Assembly: GCA_009779195.1 (NCBI GenBank)
Contig: WRET01000013.1
Span: 1-59,745, forward strand
Length of the DNA: 59,745 nucleotides
Origin: Micrococcales bacterium
Lineage (GTDB): Bacteria > Actinomycetota > Actinomycetes > Actinomycetales > Cellulomonadaceae
Reading direction: 5' to 3'
Of the stretch, positions 53,803 through 59,745 are shown piece by piece. Position numbers and translations under genes: made by a program. Each line of letters begins with the position of its first letter. Positions within the stretch are counted from its first letter, which is position 1. Under the pieces are notes generated by a model. That model saw only the letters and a list, made by a program, of their open reading frames with translations, ran no database searches and was not told the DNA's origin.

Positions 53803-56379
53803 TCAGCCCCCAGGGCCGCGGCCGACGAACCAATCGGCACCGACGGACCGCTGGGCTGGGTCGTCGCCCTCGGACAGGACCACCTCGCCGGGGTGGGCGC
53901 AGACCCGGCCTTTGCGCAGGCAGTAGCCCATCGCGTCGGGTTTGACGTCCGTGGACTCCCCGGGGCCGACGGTGCCGTCCTCCCAGGCTGCGAATGTGGG
54001 CGTCTTCAGGTCTGTGCCGCAGACCAGGAACCACCCGCCGTCCCACGTGGACAACGACAACGGCACTGTGTTGGCCACGCACGGCTTCACCGCCACCTGC
54101 GCAAACCCGACCGGTCCGGTGCTGGCGGACCACCCCGTGGCGGCCCACGTCCCGCCCGCCGTGGACACCAGACCCCCACCCAGACCGACTGCCAACACTG
54201 TCCCGTCTTTGCACGTGACGGTCCAGCCCCACGCGGCGAACGTCAGGTCCGTCGCAGCCAACTCCTTGCCCTGGTGCCGGGCAGTCACCTGGAAATCGGT
54301 GCCAGACCCGCACACCAGCACCAGCCCACCTGGGTACCGGCTCCCGCCGACGATCTGCATACCCGATGGGCACGGCCCGAGACCTTCGGGGACCTTGCCC
54401 TCCTGCTGTCCGGTGTCAGGGTCGGGAACCAGGAGCGCCACGGTGTTGTCGGCGCTGGCGACGACCGAGCCTTGATCTCTGGCTCCGGGCCCGGCAACAC
54501 GGTAGCTGGTCGGTGTGGCCTCCCCGCTGGCAACGTCGATCAACCATGACCCTGCGGGAGAGGCGACCCAGATCGTTCCTTCGTCGACGAAACCGACGGA
54601 CGCGGATTGGACCAGCCACCCTTCCGAGTCAATGATGACCTCCAGACCAGGGTTCGACTCCCACACGAAGTTTTCGGCACCCATGTCGACGAGCGCGACA
54701 CCACTGTCTGCTCCGACGACCACGAACCTGTCAGCACCATCCCACGCAGCAGCCACAGTGGCACGGTACTGATAGGGCAGTTCGACCGTCCGGGCGACCT
54801 GGCGGTCCGAGTCGAACTGCCTGAGCGTCACACGGTCGAGATCACTTCCCTCGGTGTTGTCGTCCCAGACGACAAAACTGTTGGGAGCATCCCCAGCAAG
54901 CGAGAGGGGAAAACCGTCGTCGCCGACGACGAACCGTGTGGCAGTACGCCCGCCGGAAAGATCCAGGGTGTCAGACCAGGTTTCGCCGGAAACCATGCGG
55001 CACACCAGACGGTTGCCGCCGAAGAGGACCGGGATGAAGCAGTCGCCCTCCAGGCCCGGCGACGTGAGCCGCCGACCGTCACCCTTGTCGTAGACCGTGC
55101 TGCAGTACGTGAGCAGGTCGTCCCGCACCTCCCAGACTGTCCTCCACAGGTCGCCGACGCAGTCGCGCGATTCCTGCGGCACTGTCCACACCGGACGACC
55201 ACGGCTGTCCCAACGGCTCAGCTCTTCCGCAGCTCCCGAAGGATCTCTGGCCACTGTGTACAGCGAGTCTCCGGAGACAAAAACATCGATGACATCCCAG
55301 CCGGCCGTGCTGGCATCGGCAGGGGACTCCTTTCCGGTGCCTGTGTCGTACAAGACCGCCGTCCACGGCATGTACAAGTGCTTGCAGACGACCTGTGCCT
55401 GCCACACACCAGCGGCGCAGGAAAGAGATCCTGGCTCCCCGGAGAACTCCTGGGTCCAGCGTTCTTTCCCCGTGTCCGGCTCCAGGCCGACGAGAGCCAG
55501 CCCATCCGGTTGTGTCTTCTCTACGACCACAACCGAAGGATCTACGAAAACCGTGGTCGCCTCGGGGTAGCTCCACTCCTCTTTGATCCCCGATATCACG
55601 AGGGTCGACCGGGCCACCGGGGCGAACTCGGGCCCGTGCACGGTCAGTCCGGTGGGCCCCGAGCTGCTCTCACCCCCGAACAACCGGTCCCGCAAGGCGA
55701 ACACCGTCACACCCAAGACCAGGACCACCACCAGCGCCGCAGCCATGACCACGACCGGTGTTCTCGACCGTTTCGGCGGCGGCCCAGACGGCTGCCCCGT
55801 GACCCCCATGGGCGCCGGTGGGGCCGTGCCCTCCGTCGGCGCGACCAGAGGCGTCGGCGGAGCCTGGCCCTCTGCGGGCCCGAGCGAAGAATGGGCATCG
55901 ACCGGGCCAGGTGCCGACAAGTCGCCTGCCGCGACAGAAGGTGCCACGACCGGTCCAGGCGCCGCCACCTCAGGGGCAGCTCGAGGCGCACCAGGCTCCG
56001 GCTCGGGAGCAGGTGTCACGTCGGCCGACACCTGGGCGCCGGGTGGCTCCTCCACCAAAACCACCTCGCCAGAAGCACCAGACTCCGGCTCCGGGCCGTC
56101 GATAGTCGCCCCGACGGGCGCCGCAGGTTCGTCGTCTTTCGGCTCATGGGACGCAGGTGGGGCTGCGTCGCGGTCACGGCGCGCGGCAACGGCCGCCGCG
56201 ACCTGCGGCCCGCCATAGGTCTCCAACCACTCCAGCAAACCTGGATAGGTGTTCGGGTGCCCCGCGACCTGTGCACGCAACGTCGCGTGCGTATAGGCGA
56301 TCACAGCCAGGTCAGCCGCGGCAGTCGCCGCAACCTCCAAGGCCCGTCCTGCAACACCAGGGTCCGAATAGTCCCTCAT
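53803..56379 (-). CDS. Membrane protein with variant leucine-rich repeat N-terminus and beta-propeller-like ectodomain
   Basis: An 858-residue protein with four parts. Residues 1-65 (DPGVAGRALEVAATAAADLAVIAYTHATLRAQVAGHPNTYPGLLEWL) match the variant leucine-rich repeat found at the N-terminus of many actinobacterial membrane proteins. Residues 66-205 are a Pro/Ala/Glu linker. A membrane segment lies at 208-229. The 620-residue exterior has repeated tryptophan/glycine strands (WDSRGRPVWTV, GLALVGLEPDTGKERWTQEF) like PQQ/WD40 blades. It probably senses or binds something outside the cell. Its place between dop and ppk2 suggests no direct proteasome role. Confidence 0.7.
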   Translation of the reverse strand: MRDYSDPGVAGRALEVAATAAADLAVIAYTHATLRAQVAGHPNTYPGLLEWLETYGGPQVAAAVAARRDRDAAPPASHEPKDDEPAAPVGATIDGPEPESGASGEVVLVEEPPGAQVSADVTPAPEPEPGAPRAAPEVAAPGPVVAPSVAAGDLSAPGPVDAHSSLGPAEGQAPPTPLVAPTEGTAPPAPMGVTGQPSGPPPKRSRTPVVVMAAALVVVLVLGVTVFALRDRLFGGESSSGPTGLTVHGPEFAPVARSTLVISGIKEEWSYPEATTVFVDPSVVVVEKTQPDGLALVGLEPDTGKERWTQEFSGEPGSLSCAAGVWQAQVVCKHLYMPWTAVLYDTGTGKESPADASTAGWDVIDVFVSGDSLYTVARDPSGAAEELSRWDSRGRPVWTVPQESRDCVGDLWRTVWEVRDDLLTYCSTVYDKGDGRRLTSPGLEGDCFIPVLFGGNRLVCRMVSGETWSDTLDLSGGRTATRFVVGDDGFPLSLAGDAPNSFVVWDDNTEGSDLDRVTLRQFDSDRQVARTVELPYQYRATVAAAWDGADRFVVVGADSGVALVDMGAENFVWESNPGLEVIIDSEGWLVQSASVGFVDEGTIWVASPAGSWLIDVASGEATPTSYRVAGPGARDQGSVVASADNTVALLVPDPDTGQQEGKVPEGLGPCPSGMQIVGGSRYPGGLVLVCGSGTDFQVTARHQGKELAATDLTFAAWGWTVTCKDGTVLAVGLGGGLVSTAGGTWAATGWSASTGPVGFAQVAVKPCVANTVPLSLSTWDGGWFLVCGTDLKTPTFAAWEDGTVGPGESTDVKPDAMGYCLRKGRVCAHPGEVVLSEGDDPAQRSVGADWFVGRGPGG

Positions 56380-56452
56380 GCCAGCACTCTGGCAGACCCA
56401 TCCGCCCAGGTCAACGGCCTCACTGTGAACCTGTGGCCACCAGATCGCGGCG

Positions 56453-58063
56453 TCAGTCGCCGGTCTCGTCGCCGACGAGGGCGTCGAGCAGGGACCCAGC
56501 GTCGGGGCAGGCGTCGAGGAGGGCGCCGACGTGGGCCAGGGTGCCGCGCAGGGGGTCGCGCATGGGGACGCGTTGGAGGGTGTCTCGGCCGGGGACGTCG
56601 AAGATCACCGAGTCCCAGCTCGCGGCGGAGACCTGGCCGCAGTAGCGGGCCATGGCCTCTCCGCGGAAGTAGGCACGGGTGTCGGCCGGTGGGTGGGCGG
56701 CAGCGCGGCGCACCTGCTCGTCAGTGACGATGGTGTCGACGGCCCCGGCGGCGAGCACACGGTGGTACAGGCCGCGTTCGGGGCGCAGGTCCGACCACTG
56801 CAGGTCGACTGCGGCGAGCTTGGCGTGGTCCCAGCCCAGGTGCTCACGCCGGCGCAGACCCTCGAGCAGGCGCAGCTTGGCGACCCACTCGACGTCGCGG
56901 GCGCAGGTGGCCGGGTCGTCGGCGAGACGGGCCAGCACATCAGCCCAGCGGGCGAGGATGTCAGCGGTCGCCTCGTCGTGGGCTCCGCAAGCGGCGAGCA
57001 CCTGGTCCAGGTACCAGCGCTGGACCTCGATCGCTGTGCTGCGGCGACCGTCGGCCAGCTCCAGGGACGCGCTCACGGTCGTGTCTCGGCTCACCTGGTG
57101 GAACGCACCCACCGGGTCACGCAGCACCACCGGCGGGGGCTCCAGCTCGTCACCGCGGGCCACGGCCTGCTCGACGAGCCACAGCACCAGCGACGTCGTG
57201 CCAGCACGCAGGTAGGTCACTGGTTCGAGCATGGTCGCGTCCCCGACGATGACGTGCAGACGCCGCCAGAGCGTCGCGTCAGCGTGCGGTTCGTCGCGGG
57301 TGTTGATGATGGGGCGGCGCAGAGTCGTCTCGAGCCCCACCTCGGCTTCGACGTAGTCGGCGCGCTGGGACAGCTGGAACCCGGCTTCCTCACCGCGCTG
57401 GCCCAGCCCGACGCGTCCCGCGCCGCAGAACACCTGCCGGGTGACCAGGAACGGGGTGAGCCACGCGACGATACCGGCGAACGGAACGTCCCGGTTGACC
57501 AGGTAGTTCTCGTGCGTGCCGTACGTGGCACCCTTACCGTCGACGTTGTTCTTGTACAAGGTCACGTCCGGCAGGCCAGGGTTGGCGGCCAGGGCCCGCA
57601 CACACTCGAGCACCACCAGCTCACCAGCCCGGTCCCAGACCACCAGGTCGTACGGGTTGGTCACCTCCGGGGACGAGTACTCCGGGTGCGCATGGTCGAC
57701 ATACAGCCGCGCGCCGTTGGTGAGGATGACGTTGGCAGTCCCCGGGTCGTCGTACTCCTCGGGCAGACGGGGCAGCGCCTGGAGCGAGTCGTCAGCCGAA
57801 CCGGCAGGGTGCGAAGGGTCGTCGGTCAGCTGCGAGGGCAACGCCGACGCCCGTTCCAGGTGGAACCCCCGCGCGTCGTGCAGCGGGTCCTCGTCGTCAT
57901 AGTCCCAGCGTGCCCGGACCGTCCCAGCCTCGCGCACCTGTTCTTGCAGCGCCACCTGCACCCCCACCACATGGCTGGACAGCAGCATCGGGTTCGCCTC
58001 GGGCCGCCCCGGCGCGACCACTCCGTACTCCGTCTCGATCCCCATGACCCGGCGCACGCTCAC
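56453..58063 (-). CDS. dop: Pup deamidase/depupylase Dop
   Basis: Dop deamidates the Pup C-terminal Gln and removes Pup from proteins. The 536-residue enzyme is a PafA paralogue with VRRVMGIETEYGVVAPGRP at the start, [43 protein letters not shown] and LHVIVGDATMLEPVTYLRAGT. It has the Dop-specific insertion between the first two motifs, absent from PafA. It lies 4.3 kb from pup rather than next to it, as often seen when other genes intervene. Confidence 0.96.
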   Translation of the reverse strand: MSVRRVMGIETEYGVVAPGRPEANPMLLSSHVVGVQVALQEQVREAGTVRARWDYDDEDPLHDARGFHLERASALPSQLTDDPSHPAGSADDSLQALPRLPEEYDDPGTANVILTNGARLYVDHAHPEYSSPEVTNPYDLVVWDRAGELVVLECVRALAANPGLPDVTLYKNNVDGKGATYGTHENYLVNRDVPFAGIVAWLTPFLVTRQVFCGAGRVGLGQRGEEAGFQLSQRADYVEAEVGLETTLRRPIINTRDEPHADATLWRRLHVIVGDATMLEPVTYLRAGTTSLVLWLVEQAVARGDELEPPPVVLRDPVGAFHQVSRDTTVSASLELADGRRSTAIEVQRWYLDQVLAACGAHDEATADILARWADVLARLADDPATCARDVEWVAKLRLLEGLRRREHLGWDHAKLAAVDLQWSDLRPERGLYHRVLAAGAVDTIVTDEQVRRAAAHPPADTRAYFRGEAMARYCGQVSAASWDSVIFDVPGRDTLQRVPMRDPLRGTLAHVGALLDACPDAGSLLDALVGDETGD

Positions 58064-58130
58064 CGGTCCACCTTAGGGCGTGTTGGCACGACCGCCGTGC
58101 GTCGCCAGAAGCCCGGCACGTGCTCGTCGC

Positions 58131-59745
58131 TCAAAAACCCCAGGTCAGCGTGAGGTTGTCCGGGTCGGACAGGTTGACCTTGGGCCGCCCGATCGGAAAG
58201 ACCGTGTCCATGCTGCCGGAGATCTCACGACCGTCGAGCACGCCGTGGACGAACACCTTCACCCCGACCACCCCGAACTCCGGCGCCTCGACGGTGGCGA
58301 AGGCAGGGTTGTCGGCGTCCAGCGTGGGCTCCAACGCGTCCAGCCATGTCTGCGTCTGTGGCGTGGCCGTACGTTCGACCGTCCCCTCGACGAGCTCGGT
58401 GCCGTCGTTCAAGGTCGAGCCCATCTGCAAGATCGTGCAGTCCATGTGGATGGTCTTCGCCGCCACACACGCGTCGACCGCTTCGCGGATGGCCTGGGTG
58501 ACCGCGGCCGAGCCCTCGTCGGTCAGCGTCGCGGTGACATCACCGACCTCGGTAGAACCCAGGTCGGTGACGACGAAAGTGTTGTCGCTCAAGGTGACGT
58601 ACCGCGTGGTCGTGGTCAGCGTGTAGCTGCCCGGGAACAGCACGGCCTCGACTGTCGGCTTTGCCTCGTCTTCGGTGGGCGCCGGCACCTTCAGCGGGGT
58701 GCCGTTGACCGCCAGCGGCAGGCTGCCGGTGCCGACATTGGTCAGGTCGACCGTGGCCGTCGCGCCGACGAGCTTCCAGACCTTGTCGACCTTGCGGACG
58801 GTGAGGGTCTGCTTCACGGCCTGGCCGCCCATCGTGTAGCTGACCGCGACCTGCGCCTCATCATCGGACGACGAGGCAACAGTCGTGGTGACACCGGTGA
58901 TCGGAGCGTCCTTTGCGGACGCGGCGAGCACGTCGTCGGTCAGCAGCGCGGTCGAGGCCGGCTTGGTGTCGAGCAGAGCCAGGGCCCCAGCCGCGTCACC
59001 GTCAGCGAGCGCCTGGTAGAACTGCTGGACCGGCTCGTCAGGCGCAGCCTTCTCCTCACCTTTCAGCACCAGGAAGTACCCGGCGGCAGCACCTCCGGCA
59101 AGCAGGAGGACCACGATGATGGCGACCCACAGCCACACCCGCCCCTTCTTCTTTTTCACCGGAGGCGCATCCTGCGGGCCAGGGGCGTACGGCTGCGTCC
59201 CGGGACCCTGCGGACCGTAGGGCGGCGTGCCGTACGCAGCTGGTTGGGCCTCGGGCGCCGGATAGGTGACCTCGGCGGCCTGGGATTCTGTCCCTGGATC
59301 TGGCACCTCCGCCGGAACAGGCTCCGGGCCGGGCGGGACCAGTGCGCTCGTCGCCGTCTCAGGGGCTGGAGGCACCGATCCCGCCGCATCTGGAGGTATG
59401 GGTCCTGGAGGTGACGGCTCAGCAGGTGCCTCGGGAGCACTTGGTGCGACAGGTCCCGGAGGCACCGGCGCTGGAGGCAGCGGCGGAACCGGACCAGGGG
59501 GAACCGGAGCGGGACCAGGCACCACAGGGGCACCTGGCGACACAGGCACAGGCGGACCCGGCGGCAACGGCACACCAGGGGGAACCGGACCCGGACCAGG
59601 CACCACAGGAGCACCCGGCGACACAGGCACAGGCGGACCAGGCGGCAACGGCACACCGGGCGGAACCGGACCCGGACCAGGCACCACAGGAGCACCCGGC
59701 GACACAGGCACAGGCGGACCAGGCGGCAACGGCACACCGGGCGGA
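58131..59745 (-). CDS. Proline-repeat membrane protein, cut off by the window end
   Basis: A partial protein of at least 534 residues whose 5' end lies beyond the window. The N-terminal region seen is a Pro/Gly/Val repeat of 27 residues per unit (GPVPPGVPLPPGPPVPVSPG core), followed by Ala/Pro/Glu sequence. Then come a KKKKGR stop-transfer boundary, a membrane segment (VWLWVAIIVVLLLAGG) and a 360-residue exterior domain with alternating strands (GVTTTVASSSDDEAQVAVSYTMGG, DVTATLTDEGSAAVTQAI). It resembles other actinobacterial surface proteins of unknown function. Neighbour dop is convergent in role, not in sequence. Confidence 0.65.
   Translation of the reverse strand, partial: PPGVPLPPGPPVPVSPGAPVVPGPGPVPPGVPLPPGPPVPVSPGAPVVPGPGPVPPGVPLPPGPPVPVSPGAPVVPGPAPVPPGPVPPLPPAPVPPGPVAPSAPEAPAEPSPPGPIPPDAAGSVPPAPETATSALVPPGPEPVPAEVPDPGTESQAAEVTYPAPEAQPAAYGTPPYGPQGPGTQPYAPGPQDAPPVKKKKGRVWLWVAIIVVLLLAGGAAAGYFLVLKGEEKAAPDEPVQQFYQALADGDAAGALALLDTKPASTALLTDDVLAASAKDAPITGVTTTVASSSDDEAQVAVSYTMGGQAVKQTLTVRKVDKVWKLVGATATVDLTNVGTGSLPLAVNGTPLKVPAPTEDEAKPTVEAVLFPGSYTLTTTTRYVTLSDNTFVVTDLGSTEVGDVTATLTDEGSAAVTQAIREAVDACVAAKTIHMDCTILQMGSTLNDGTELVEGTVERTATPQTQTWLDALEPTLDADNPAFATVEAPEFGVVGVKVFVHGVLDGREISGSMDTVFPIGRPKVNLSDPDNLTLTWGF
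59500..59742. repeat. 81-bp tandem repeat coding the proline-rich units
   Basis: Copies begin at 59500, 59581 and 59662, 81 bases apart, with few differences; the third is complete to the window end. They encode the 27-residue Pro/Gly/Val units of the truncated membrane protein. More copies probably lie beyond the window. Such repeats vary in number between strains and can mislead assembly. Confidence 0.85.

Noticed and set aside
59500..59742. CRISPR-like array
   Set aside because: Repeats are directly adjacent with no spacers and are in frame with a coding sequence.

Overview
The window is about 60 kb of high-GC DNA from an actinobacterial chromosome. The Pup-proteasome genes (dop, pup, prcB, prcA, pafA), the PdtaR-type ANTAR regulator, SecA2 and the uvrA/uvrB/coaE/rpsA/pfkA/polA/pyk/lgt/trp/his gene order all point to Actinobacteria. 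The [FeFe]-hydrogenase suggests a facultative or fermentative lineage such as Cellulomonadaceae or related Micrococcales. The taxonomic placement is inference. No rRNA, transposase, prophage or CRISPR array was seen.

Layout. 1-4.1 kb is an accessory patch: a VapBC-like toxin-antitoxin pair flanked by direct copies of the 3' end of a hypothetical gene, two HEAT-repeat-like proteins in one frame, and a small acidic protein with an Lsr2-like tail. 4.2-9.4 kb holds uvrA with a LexA-type box, an internally deleted AAA-ATPase/PD-(D/E)XK gene, and a divergent AraC-regulator/VOC-protein pair followed by an echo of the VOC 5' end. 9.4-13.4 kb carries a TPR protein and secA2. 13.4-18.9 kb is a tight operon joining a 1052-residue [FeFe]-hydrogenase/GltD-like fusion to a complete ABC importer (lipoprotein, permease, ATPase); this is the most unusual locus. 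19-27 kb has a membrane Ser/Thr kinase-like protein lacking the usual lysine, an MBL hydrolase, an acyl-CoA ligase with a palindromic operator, uvrB with a LexA-type box, a second toxin-antitoxin pair with a perfect palindrome, and coaE. 27.5-30.3 kb encodes two related lipoproteins, one fused to a PstS-like domain.

30.5-42 kb is core: rpsA, pfkA, a methyltransferase, polA, a hotdog thioesterase, a GNAT protein, pdtaR, a tRNA, pyk and lgt. The pyk-lgt gap holds a 27-bp perfect inverted repeat and tandem hairpins. 42-49 kb is a merged biosynthetic operon on the minus strand (FKBP-like lipoprotein, hisF, hisI, trpE, DUF2752, trpC, trpB, trpA, lgt), joined by start/stop overlaps. 49-58 kb is the Pup-proteasome region, where pup-prcB-prcA-pafA are overlapping genes and dop is separated from them by a polyphosphate kinase, a metallopeptidase-like lipoprotein and a membrane beta-propeller protein. 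The window ends inside a proline-repeat membrane protein.

The genes combine DNA repair under SOS control, central glycolysis, tryptophan/histidine synthesis, regulated proteolysis, and an anaerobic electron-disposal module.
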